Shown here one piece after another: positions 25,712 through 37,035 of a DNA stretch of 64,000 nt. A model generated the notes under the pieces. The model saw nothing but the letters and a program-made list of their open reading frames with translations. It was not told where the DNA came from and searched no databases. Made by a program: the position numbers and the translations under genes. The DNA is taken from the NCBI RefSeq assembly GCF_003672135.1, contig NC_039517.1, positions 2,666,001 to 2,730,000 on the forward strand. Reading direction: 5' to 3'. This DNA is from Ooceraea biroi. Its lineage: Eukaryota > Arthropoda > Insecta > Hymenoptera > Formicidae. How positions within the stretch are numbered: position 1 is the stretch's first letter; the number at the start of each line of letters is the position of its first letter.

Positions 25712-25765
25712 CGATATTGTGACATTAATCGCTGCGCGAAAAACGCGATTAATGTCACAATATCG
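25712..25765. repeat. Perfect 21-bp stem hairpin with 12-base loop
   Basis: The arm CGATATTGTGACATTAATCG plus one more base (25712-25732) is exactly complementary to 25745-25765, around the loop TGCGCGAAAAAC. It lies in the first visible sv intron, about 100 bp left of a TTAA element. It could be a small transposon end pair, a structured RNA or an extrusion-prone site; there is no further evidence. Confidence 0.9.
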
Positions 25766-25872
25766 TGATTGATAATAAATATTTCATTAACTTTTTTCAT
25801 CGGCGCGGTTCACTACTGGCGACTTGATGACCAGCGACCGGTGTGGCCAGAGATGCCCGTCATTATAGTTAA

Positions 25873-26456
25873 GGGGATTCTGGAGTCGTCTGTATTACCG
25901 GCGGAATTGGTCGATCTTACTGTACTAATTACTCTTTAATGATTGTATAGAATGAAAAATCCTTCTCCACGATTAAAGTATACAAAGAAATATACCGAGC
26001 GAAACTCGACTTTATGTTAAAAACGACAAAAAAATTTACAGTTTTATTATCGGCTTATTGTGACGTCACCTCGTACATTAATGTTCTTAATATAAATGTT
26101 TTGCAGTTTGTGTGGCCAAAATTCGATAATCGCAAGGACGGAGCAAAATGAAAGAATATGGGGAAGCTTTTAGAAATGAATTTAGAAGCCTAGTGTAAAA
26201 GTAATTAGTGCAGAACGATTCGTGATCATTTCGTGCCTACGTATGCCTGTGAAATCGTGGTTGAATAAAAAATTGTGATTTTTTTCCGTTTGGAAAATTA
26301 AGTCTTGCTTTTCACATTACATTATTGTGTGTACTTTTATCGTGGAAAAGGATTTTTCATTCTGTGAATTCAATAAAAAGAAGATACAGGAAAATCATCG
26401 ATTCCGCCGGTAATTCAGACGCCGCGACGGAGTTCACTGGCCACTCCAGGATCCTC
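25873..26456. mobile_element. 584-bp TTAA-flanked element, copy A
   Basis: TTAA lies on both sides (25869-25872 and 26457-26460). The ends are imperfectly inverted (GGGGATTCTGGAGT and the complement of the other end, GAGGATCCTGGAGT). Further in, ATTACCGGCGGAAT and GAATGAAAAATCCTT occur in inverted pairs, so much of the element can fold back on itself. There is no transposase frame. A near-identical copy of the same length lies at 51400-51983 in the same orientation. Confidence 0.9.
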
Positions 26457-27559
26457 TTAATGCCTCATAATTATTAATGTTCCATTGGATTTAACAGATC
26501 CGCCGCGCGCCCATTAACGAAACGCGACACTCGTGCTTGCTTAATTAATAAAATACAGCCCAATTGCTTATTGGATAGGAATCGGGGATTGACAAATTCG
26601 TTATCCTTTGTGATATCCTCGACAAAGTCAGTCGCATTAAACGAGATATTCTCCTGTGCGGAAAATTATTCGTTTATAAAAGAATCAGGATTATTCTCAT
26701 GCATAGATTTGAGACGATAACTCGCGGGGAAGAACCAGGTGGACTATTACAAGAGTCGTGATCACAAACGCGCCACGTTTCTCGATGAATTTAGTGGAAG
26801 AGAGAGAGCTACGAGGCGTTTGCGAGCGGCTCCTACGCAGATCGCGGCGGCTGCAACGATTGCGGTTTAGTTTTTCGTCGGTACCAGGTACCGCTACGGC
26901 TCGGTTGGCGATCGAAGGCCATTGGATTTGTTCTTTTCGCACTCTCATTTGTCCGTCGACGCTACGAATCCGCGGCTCTTACCTGTCACATCTTTCCTAC
27001 TTGCTCTATTTCATCGAGACTGCGTCGGTGGACCACGAGAGAAATCGTGCCCCCGAGAAAATAGTTTCGCGCGTCTCGCGCGGTACTTTTTTGCGTCAAT
27101 CGTCGACATCCGTTGACAATCGCATCAAACCTGCACGCAACATTGACTCCATAACGCTGGAGGATGTAGTAAAAGCCAAAGAATGGCCGGCAAATTGAAA
27201 GCGTCGGGAAAAAACTTGCCGTATGAAAAAAAGAGTCCTCGATCGTGAGATTAGATTCGTTTTCCAGGAGCGATTAGAATTAGTGCCGTCACGATTGCCG
27301 ACGTTTGACATAAGTGCTCGCAAAAATAATCTCAGAATTAAATAGATAACGTAGATTCGCGAGAGACAGTGTCCAATATCATCTAATATCGCAACAAGAG
27401 AGTAACCATCACAAGGAGAGAAATAAAACAATGGTCAAGAGACCTGCATAACGATGCTAACACATGAGTCTTTAGATAGCAACATGATTCAGATGATTAG
27501 GAAAGTAAACGACAAGAAGTCTACACTAACGATGACAAGAGGCATGTAAAAGATCTTAC

Positions 27560-27653
27560 AGGTGTAATACTCCATCATGTTCTGATTGTATCGGTAGGCA
27601 CTACTCAAGGTAGTGCTGAGGTCCATCGCGGCACTTCCCGGCCCGACGGCCAT
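27560..27653 (-). CDS. sv: sv first visible coding exon (N-terminus)
   Basis: The frame from ATG at 27653 reads MAVGPGSAAMDLSTTLSSAY then RYNQNMMEYYT, 31 codons plus one base, and stops at the donor GTAAGA (27559). The left-over T joins the GT opening of the paired-box exon, keeping the frame. No ATG precedes 27653 in this frame before a TGA about 120 bases upstream, so Met at 27653 or the inner Met at 27626 is the probable start. The composition (Ser, Tyr, Asn, Met) is unlike the arginine-rich chance frames nearby. Splicing phase and position support the call. The N-terminal peptide of Pax2/5/8 genes varies by isoform, so other first exons may exist. I cannot see the promoter or 5'-UTR exons. 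Confidence 0.72.
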
Positions 27654-30600
27654 CGGGTATCCAGGTGCCTGCTTCTCCCGGAGTACGGGGGGTGGATTTA
27701 CACGTGACGTGCGAAACGCATCCGAAAGAGACCGGCGGTCAATGGGACCGCCGATAAAGACCTCTCACACGCTTCCAGAAGTGGCTTTCGTCCCTTTTTT
27801 ACTAGGCAGGCCGGTCTATGGCGACGCGGTACAATGACTGTCATCAGGAGCGTCTTTGTGCCGGGCGACGGGTGGCTGCTGCGGACACCCGGTCGGCCGT
27901 CGCTTCATCCTCGTGAATCGAGTGCCGTGTCGCGTCGCGGGAAAATCGGGTCTGATCTACGAGTCGCGTCGAGTTCTCCGAGCGCTCACATCGTCCGAGG
28001 GTGATTCGGATTTTGAGTTTCACACGCGAGGATCTCCGCGCGCGCTTCTACGACACTCGTTTCGATTCTGTCGGGAGGTTTATTGCACGTAGTCCTCTGG
28101 CAGCCCGGTTTCGGTTACGCGTTCATCATGGCCGTAAAAAGTCCAAGATGAACCTGCACCATGCACTCTGCGTACGACAGTTACACGCACGACAGTCACG
28201 CGCACTGCCCTTATCGCCCGCCACAATCACCAATCCAGCTCACTGCATCCGAGTGGTCCAGTTAAACGTCCAAGTGTCCTCAAGCTCTCCCGCGGCATCT
28301 GACAGCTTGATGCGTCCAACGTCTCAGCAGGTAGTTAGTGTAGTTGTCACTGCGCTCGGGTGAACGCGATGAGACGTGGATTCTCTCATGACGTTGCAAA
28401 GTGCATCGCATCATCCAATAATTATTCCGCGGAAGCATTGACCCATGACGGACAAATGCCAGAACGACCAAAACTTTGAGCTTGATCGTGACAAGAGGTC
28501 TCTTCTCTGTCCAAGATCCTCTGTACGAGATCCTCGAGTGACTTTGCAGTCTCCGGAAAACGGGGGTGTCTCTCGAGCGCGTCCGTTATCCTTATCAGTC
28601 GCCACCGGTTGTTTTCGCGCCCCCGTGAAAGCGGCGCCGTGCCGCCTCGGCGAACCGTGCCGACGACGTCTTGGTGGCACGAAGGTGGCTTCTGCCGACG
28701 GACTCACGTGACTTCGGACAGCTTTTCGACCCCCGCCTGACGGCGGCGAGCTTTCATCCCCACGCGGCGTGCGACCCCGCCTTTTGCATCCCTCGATCGG
28801 CATCCAACCAGGCGCGATTGGCCGACGCGGCGCGAGCAAGGGGTGGGAGAGTGCGCTGCGACGAGGGGTTTCTACGGAAACGGTGGCGGCGTCGCGCGGA
28901 ATAACCTCGTTATTGGCATCACGACGACGACGGCGGGAACGGGATGGATCCTCTTCGTCTCTCTTTCTCTCTCTGAGCGCGGAGTGGCAGGCGAGAGGGT
29001 GAAGAGGACGGAGGACGGAAGATCCTCGGGATGGTGGAGAGACGAAGGCGAGCGCGAAATAAACGCTCGCCGGCTGGTCTACCGCCAACAGTCCCGCGCG
29101 AAATCACGCGACGCACACCCCCGTGAGCACTGCTTATTCATGAGGGTGGCCCTCTACGCCGGGAGGAGAGAAGGTCGTACCTCTCGCGGATCCCCTCCGA
29201 TACGACAGAGATATGTCGCGCCCTATCGATTTTATTTATTTAAAAGTTACCCTCCGTTCGCGCTCCGGTTCCTCTCGCCCGCCTACAACGCTTCGTTACG
29301 CGGAGTGGATCCACGCGGCACGCGTAGATCATTGATCGATGATAGAAGGACCGGGGAAAAGGGCGAGGACGGAGATGCACAAGCGCGGAACGAGAGTGAA
29401 TTGGAATCGCGTTCGTCGATTTGTCGTTAGCGATTTCGCGACGAGTTTCGTAGCAATTGCAGCCCTTTAGATTTCGTACTTGTTCGTCTCGTTTTGCATT
29501 TCTATTTCCGTCGATTTTCGACGATTCTCCGTCGTTGCTCCAACAGTTTCCCCTTCGATTGTCCCCGTTTAGTTCTTCTCCGTCGTGACGTTGTGTAATT
29601 TATTATTATTCACTTTATCGATCCACTTGTACGCGGATGGCGATTCTGGAATATCGAGCGGCAATAAACTCGTTTAGCTATCGCAGTTTTCAAATAATTC
29701 TGGAAAGATCCAAATTGAACAACGACGAAAAGTCGTGCAACCAAATGTTGAAAAATTAATTCCGGTCGGTTGCCAACGATGCTGTGGAGGATTACACGTG
29801 ATGATTTCCGAATATTCCGAAACTAAAGAGTTTCACTTTCCGATTATCCGATTTTTCCGATACTTGTAACCCCAAAAGAATTAATTCTCGGAGCATGTCT
29901 CTCGCGGCATGCGTCGGCGCGACTAATTACAAGACTGATTATGTGAAGACAAACACTGCGAACGCCGTCTATGGAGGGATGGCGAAGGTGGTCGAGGGAG
30001 AAAAGGGCTTTGCAATCCGCAAACTGCCAGCGACGAGTGGGGAAGCCGATGCGGAAGGTGGGGCACGATGTATACTGGTTTGCGAACCGCGGTGTACGTG
30101 CTTCTTGAGAACTTATTCTCGGACGTGATACGTATCGTCATCTACAGATACTCGTGTGTTGGAAAGGACTTGCACTCGATGGCTGCGGCTTAACACTTTG
30201 CTGATGCGAATCGTTTGACCGCACAAAGATATTCGCACCTTTCTGTATATTATGTATATTTTTCAAACTACTAAGAATGATATAATTTTGTATGTAAAAT
30301 ATATATTTATTATTACTGTGTAATAATAAATATACTCATTTTATTATTAAAACTGGAATTATTATTTTTCACTTTATTTTATCCAGCAACTGCAAATTTT
30401 TGTCAATGTACAGTGCAAAATAAATTTAGAACATTTCCACGAAATTCATATCGTTGTCGGGTCAGCCATTAGCCGCCGCAAAAAGCTACCACCTTTTTAA
30501 ATGCTACGCTGGGAAAGATAGGGCCCGAGGCGCACGGATCAGGCCGGATCGCCCGGAAGGTGCGGTCAGCCATCGTCGTCGTCGGTGGGACCGTCGCCGG

Positions 30601-33600
30601 ATCGCGAATCTCACAAGGGTCCGGTTTACATTCGAGTGCGTTCTTTCGCGATCTTTCTTCTTCCCTTCCAGGCCCCCCGCATTGCCGGTCGTTCTCTCCC
30701 GCGCTGACACCAGATACCCGAGATCGCGAAACTCGCGTGCGTTCTTGTCAAACGGTGTCGTTGCGCAACCGGTGTATGCGACACCGACACTCGGGCGCGG
30801 CTGCACTTCCTAGCAACAAACTGTGCTCGATCCCGCTGTCGATTCGTGAGAATGTCGGGCAACTCGTGCGGGAAGTCTCGCGCGTACGCGCGTGCAAAGT
30901 CACTCGCAACTTGCATGGAGAAATGCATGCGGGAGATCGTTCTCGCTTCGCCCTTGTGGAATAATTCGGCGACGAGAGACGGGCGCTTCGATCCTCCCGG
31001 AGCAGCACTCTATTTATAATTCCGCGTGTTCGTCACCGTGCGCCTTCTTTCACGGAGGTGACGCGGCGATAAACCAGTTTTTCGCGAACCTTCGAAGGCC
31101 TCGTGTTCTCGGTCCCCTCACGCAAAAATCCCTGCTCCTCCACCTGACGCGCGGATCCTCACGAGCGAGCACCCTCCATTCGTCATTACTACCGTCGGCG
31201 AACCTAATCTCTCGAGGATCTCGCTCGAGATTACGCTTTGGCATATCATTTGCCTGAACGAACGAGCGGCTCCAGCCGTGTTGACGGGTAATATGTCCTC
31301 TACATGATTGCACCGGCGCTCGACTGACTGAGACGAGACGCATTTGTAGGTGAATGGGGACGCACCGTGGACCCGGAGGCACAAACCCTGTGGTGTGGGC
31401 GGTGGGGGACGGGGAGACGATGCGGTGGCACGATGGTGCACGCGGGGGTAGATGCAGATGAGGCCGCCGCACGGGATGCATCGATCATTGGGGGTAATGC
31501 GGCCGCATCGTGCTCTTGGCTGTCCCTAATCAGTGCCTAGGCGAGTGCCACTATCCTTCCTAATCTGTCGACCGACCGCCGCATTAATCTCCTTTGTCAT
31601 AGTACGCGAGATCGAGGAGTTCGCCGAGCGAACGGGACGTCTGCGAAATTGACGATGTCGTCGAGGAACACGTCGCGCGATAATGCATGCGCCTTTTTTC
31701 GCACGTCGCGGATTATCGATAGATTGGGGAGCGAGGCACCCTTCTCGGCGCGAAGCAAGATTGTACCACGTTTCAAATTAAGAGACCAAGGATCCTGTTG
31801 TTTTCTTTCATCCAACGCGACATCATTCTGCGGAATTGCGAGTAACGATTGCACGAGAGATTCACCCCCGGCAGAGTGTTCCTCCGATGGCGGTACCAGC
31901 GGCAGGGGAGAAAGGTGGGCGGCGATAACTCACGAGATTTGATGTAAATAGCGCACTTACTTATTCGCCAGTGTCGCGCGGCAGAAGTTAAAAATACGGA
32001 GGGCAAGGTGAGGGGTGGCTCGTGGGGCGGGCGAGAGAAAATGAGAGAGAGAGAGAAAGCGACTTTTTTGCGTAATGAAAGCAATCAATTCAAGTCCCTG
32101 CCGCCTCCGCCATCCTGCCGAGGGATAGTCGTCGCGCTCTCTCGATCCTTCCATCCCGTTCGTTCTCCCTTACGTGTCGCTTGGTCCTGTTAAGGACGGA
32201 GGAAAGGAGGCAGCGGTGAGCAGCGATGGTGGTAGTGGTAGTGGTAGCGGCGGCTCACCCTCGTTTCACCGCACCCGCGTGCCACCCTCTTTCTCGCCAC
32301 CCCAACGGTGGCCGCGACCACTTTTGTAGTCATCATAAAATGCCCTGCTTTCAAGTTCCGACGATTGCTACTCTTTTTTTTCCTGGTCCCGGCGACGGCG
32401 GTGGTGGATAACGAAGTGTGGGGTTCGCAGGGGGGGCGCGGCACGGAGAGAATGAGGGGGTGGCGACCGAGGTGGCGGTTAATCCTGAGCATTCCCGACC
32501 GGGAGGAGCGCGGGTATGGAAGGACGATCTCTTTAAAAGAGCACTAAAGTATCGTTAATCTTAAGAAGAGGAGCTCTTACTTTCGTCCGGACAGACTGGT
32601 TAGACGCGACCGCTTGATACAGAAAGAAATTGCGACGCCCTGAAATAAATCCCCGTCGTTCCGTGGTTAAACTTGCCCGGACAAAACGGCGATATTTTGT
32701 TAAAAGTCGCACATTTTTATCACAATTGCACAATTGTTAAATCGTGGCTCGCGCAGTAATTAATATATCTGCGAGATATTCTTTCGTCGGCGACACGCGT
32801 TTTAATATGGACGTTTGTTACATTTGTCTCTCGTCAGTTACGTGATAATGTTACGAGAATGAGATTCCTCGACGGCAGACAAAGAGGCAACCGCCCCGTG
32901 GGAAATGCTAAATGTCAAACACACAACCCTCCGACGCTCCCGCGGGAGCTAAAGGCCATAGCGTCATAATATGATTACGTTTTTTCCGTCATCCCCCTGT
33001 TTAGAGGCGATTATTATTGTGCGTTGAGCGCTGCCGACGAATTTACGGCAACGTGCAACATAAAACCAAACGACTCAATTGCAAAACTGCTCAATTTCTT
33101 TCTTCCATTCAAACCGTAATAGAAGTTTTAAGACTGTTCTTGCCGTTTAATCTTTTCATTTTTATTTCTATTCAAATTTGCTACTAAATATTGTGGATAT
33201 TTACAGATTCTTCGAAATAAATTTATTTTATGCATTCCCTAACAAATAATGCTTTGTGCTGCAAAATAATTAAGGAAAAAATGAGCCGTCGCTCAGCTCG
33301 AGCGAGCGCGCTGTATTTGCCGACAGCTCCCCGTGTATTAAGTAAGAATAGCGTTACGGTAATGGCTGAAAGAAGGGTTATATCGCGCGCATAAAAGGGA
33401 CGCACTTGAGTGGTTTGTCGTCGTCTTGCAGTGGGCGGAAAGTGGAGGATTCGCCCTCCAAGTGTAGCGACACGTGAGGGGGTGGCGGACGAGAGTGCAG
33501 CGCGAGCACGAGCGCACGTGCTGTCGCGTGCCGCGATGCCCGTGATCTATATGCGCCGTCACCGCGCATATATGGAAATTATTGCCACGCAATTCGGATA

Positions 33601-35651
33601 CACCCTCCTCTGTTGTACGCGGCACTACACGCGCGTCGCGGACCCATCTCGATTTAACGGAGCATTTTAAAAGCTATCGATCGACGACGATGCGGCGGAA
33701 CCTCCGCGCGGATTTCGATGCGCCGCGCCGCCGCGCGATAAAAAAATCTTACGCTCGTTAATCATCGCGGGGACACATTTTGCATCGCGCTCGCCGCATG
33801 GCTATACTTAGCCGCTGCAGCTTTTATAAAAATTCTGCAACGCCAATATCCGATTTCCGACATGTCTCGAGAAGGCTGAGGTAAAATCTGGGGAAAAAGT
33901 TTGCCTCGCTCTAGCAGTAACGCGCTTCGCACATAAAATTGTAACATTGAATCTACATTGTAATTGTATAATATACATGTGTGTTGTAATTGTGTAAAAT
34001 AATTGTGTAAAATAAACGCATGAAAGTTTTAAATAATGCCTAATCTCTTTCCGTATACGAAATTCTTGACTACGATTGGCGATGCGCGTCGACCCTTCCC
34101 GAAAAGACCCGGCAATCTCCATCGGCGTCTGAAGGTGGTGATGCGGTCGTGAATAAGGGCGCGGGCGGCGTGGCCTCCAGGGGGTTTAACCTGGGGGTTG
34201 GTGCATATTTCACGCTCTGTGGTCCCATCTCGCGGAGACAATCTGAACCAGCGCGGATACATCATCGCGTGACGCCACGTAATAACCCCCTGGACCACAA
34301 CGAGCTCCTTTCAAAACCCTCTTATTTATTCATCTCACCTCGCGCGCCGCCACTCCCTCGCTCTCCCTTTCTCTCTTTCTCTCTCTCCGACCATCCGGCC
34401 CTTCGTCCTCCGCACGAGCCACGCCAACCCTCCGCGTTACCCTTTGCGACTTGGCAGCGCTCGCTTTTCTAAACCGAGGAAATCTCTCCTTTGTGGGGAC
34501 ATATTCATTTTTCTTCTTGAGAATCGAGGAAAGTTTCGCGGAGCAATACTACCACGGAATAATGCCCGACAATGGATGAGGGGTAGTTGATCTTAATCTT
34601 TCCCAGCTTCAATAAAAAATGCCAAAGGCCTTTATGCAGATTACTCGTTCGTTATCGAGAAGAGTGAGTTATCGTCTTACGCTGCACAGAACTGCATGGG
34701 CCGTGAGTCGAGTACCAACCACATCAAACAGAGAATATTAATCGAGCACGACATATTGCTCGCCGCCGCGCATTCCCCGAATAGCGCCTAATTTATATGC
34801 GAATTCTCGCAGCGCTCGCGTTCGTGCGGTGCCTTCGCTTTGGTTTTAGCACCAGATGTTGCTCGCGGGACGTGCATAAGTGCAGCGGTGCCGAAAACAC
34901 GGAGGAAGAGGCTGTCAGGAGCTTTTTTTAACGCGTGTTCGTGCCAAGAGTAGTACTACCCTACACACGCTTTCAACTATCGACCTACGGCAGTCGACTG
35001 CACGTCCAAGTCCGCCCTTCCTCTCACGATAACGATAAGAAAAATTACATTTCTTATTATTGCAACAAACGATGCGCGTCCCGAGCGCGTCGAGAAGCTC
35101 GCAATGAGAGAAATGAAGCGGATGCGAGTGTCAAATATCGTTTGCCGGGGGCGACGCGGCCCTGATCGTTAAGATAATAATAATTCCACGAGCGTGCGGG
35201 GCTCGCGCGAAACGAAACGAACGAGGCGCGCGCGAAAGCGTGTACACGCGTCTCACACGCACTTGGCTCCTCTCTCGCGCGCGGCAAGAGAGGCTATTTG
35301 TCGGATGACAAACGAGCGGCGGGCTACGTGGGTGGCTTCGGCAGCCGCGGGAAATGGTGAGCAGCGCGCCGTGTCGCCGAGCCTGCTCTCTCAGAGCGTC
35401 GTTCTCGCGATCCTCTCGTGCTAAAGGACGCGGGACGAGCCGACGCCGCCAAGCGCGACGTGCAAATATCAGTGGCACCGTTGAATCTTTGAAACGTCCG
35501 ATCCACGCAGCGCGATCGACGACGATTCCATCTTCTCGATCTTCTCTCGATCACGATCGAACGCGGGCGAGTACGACGGTCCGCCGCAAATTCGTCGACC
35601 AGCACGGCAAATCGCAGCGAGTATCGTACAGCTCGGAGAGAACCCGGCTAC

Positions 35652-35680
35652 AGAGAGTGAGAGAGAGAGAGAGAGAGAGG
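35652..35680 (+). repeat. (GA)n microsatellite
   Basis: This is a GA tract with one T interruption, 55 bp left of the long TG repeat. Confidence 0.85.
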
Positions 35681-35731
35681 AGTGGATACATTTCGGTCGG
35701 TCGGCAACATAGTAACGCGCGCGCAACATAC

Positions 35732-35734
<3 letters not shown>

Positions 35735-35781
<47 letters not shown>
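35735..35781 (+). repeat. (TG)n microsatellite, 47 bases
   Basis: This is an uninterrupted TG repeat of about 23 units, the longest dinucleotide array in the window. Confidence 0.97.
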
Positions 35782-35782
<1 letters not shown>

Positions 35783-36229
35783 GGCGTAGGCGGTGCGTAC
35801 GTGCGTGCGTCGCTGCATGCGTGTACGTGCAGAGGCCGGCAGGCACATAATGTCTAATGGGGGTGATTGTGCTCGCGCTCCGTGACGGATCAATCTGCCA
35901 CCCCCTTCAACCCCCTGCGCCTCCTTCTCCTCCTCCTGTGTCTCCTCTTCCCCCGGACCCAGAAGCGAGAGAGGAGACGTCAGCCCTTGGTCCCGCCAAG
36001 CCGAAACCCGAGCACGACCTCGCGTGGATAACGCGGCTATTCGTCATACCGCCGTGGAAGGGCCGAAATTAGAGACGCCGCTAGTTGGAAGCGTTATTAA
36101 TCGAAACGAGCGGCCGCGTCCGGTACGGTGCATCCCCCGAATTTACCTCTCGCGCACGATCAATTGCGAATGAATTAAACGAGAGACACGGGGCACCACA
36201 AAGTTCCCACCACGAGAGTTCTGCTAACG

Positions 36230-36260
36230 AGAGAAAGAAAGAGAGAGAGAGAGAGAGAGA
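36230..36260 (+). repeat. (GA)n microsatellite
   Basis: This is a GA tract with an internal AAGAAA interruption. Confidence 0.85.
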
Positions 36261-37000
36261 ACGGTCGACCTCGGTCTTTGCAAAAATCGGAAAAGTGGCA
36301 TGCTCGACTTTGGACACCGAATCTGAACCGGTCAGGGAAAGGGCGGTGTCCTGTTACGCGTGCAGGGACATTCGCGGGCCTGTTCGCGTAACCTGTTCCT
36401 GCGGCTTCTAGCTCTGGAAGCGGTCGTGCCACGAGGTAACGAGGCGATCTCTCATATCGTGCCGCCCACGTGCGCCGTTGACATAAACACGGCCCTCACG
36501 TGTACTCCGATCGCTCTAAAAACCGCGTGCAGCCGGGGTCGGGAATCGCGGCCTCGGGGAGAAATTAATAATAAGTCGCCCTCCGCTTTCTCTCTCTCCT
36601 AGGCCAGGTAACTCATCCTGGTGGTGGCCTGCAAGAGAGCACCCCCGTCAATCTGTCAATGGGCGCAGCTTGTTTTAATTGGCGTTATTAATGGCGCCGA
36701 TATCCGCTGCGACCGCCCGATTCATCCATACCCCCGACATTTTGCTCCTTTTTTCGTCCCGCTGTATCACGAGAGACATCGACTGCGGCGCATTAAACCG
36801 GAGGCACCCCGTTATTAATTATCACGCCGGATCGCCCTGGATTGGCGACGCTCCCGACCGCGTCGGACCTCGAGACCCGCGCTTACCCACCGAGTATCCC
36901 GCCAGACCTCGACCAGAGGTACGAGCGAGTTTCGCGTTTCGACCCGTGGTAAGTCGCAGATGGCAGCAGAAGGTTGTCGCATTTCAGGATTCGTGATCCA

Positions 37001-37035
37001 GATAGATCACGATAGATCGCGATAGATCGCGATAG
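37001..37035 (+). repeat. 10-bp tandem repeat, 3.5 units
   Basis: The unit GATAGATCGC (first unit GATAGATCAC) is repeated three and a half times without gaps. Confidence 0.92.

Larger units (their letters stand above)
21572..27559 (-). other. sv: sv intron, about 6.0 kb, between N-terminal exon and paired domain
   Basis: The donor GTAAGA (27554-27559) and the acceptor TTTCCAG (21572-21578) bound it. It contains a 1.2-kb TTAA-flanked element (21631-22834), a perfect 21-bp stem hairpin (25712-25765) and a 584-bp TTAA-flanked element (25873-26456). A (GA)n tract lies at 24474-24498. No other exon can be supported, though alternative first exons of Pax2/5/8 genes can lie in such introns. Confidence 0.85.

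Noticed and set aside
26978..27100. Strong donor-like CAG|GTAAGA on the minus strand inside the first visible sv intron
   Set aside because: The only ATGs upstream of it run into stops within a few codons, so it could at most belong to a non-coding exon.
28411..29088. 225-codon minus-strand frame just upstream of the first sv coding exon
   Set aside because: Arg/Ser/Pro-rich, overlapped by long frames in other phases, and no family resemblance. More likely sv 5' flank or UTR.
35469..35893. Frames made of Thr-His or Cys-Val repeats
   Set aside because: Produced by the TG microsatellite.
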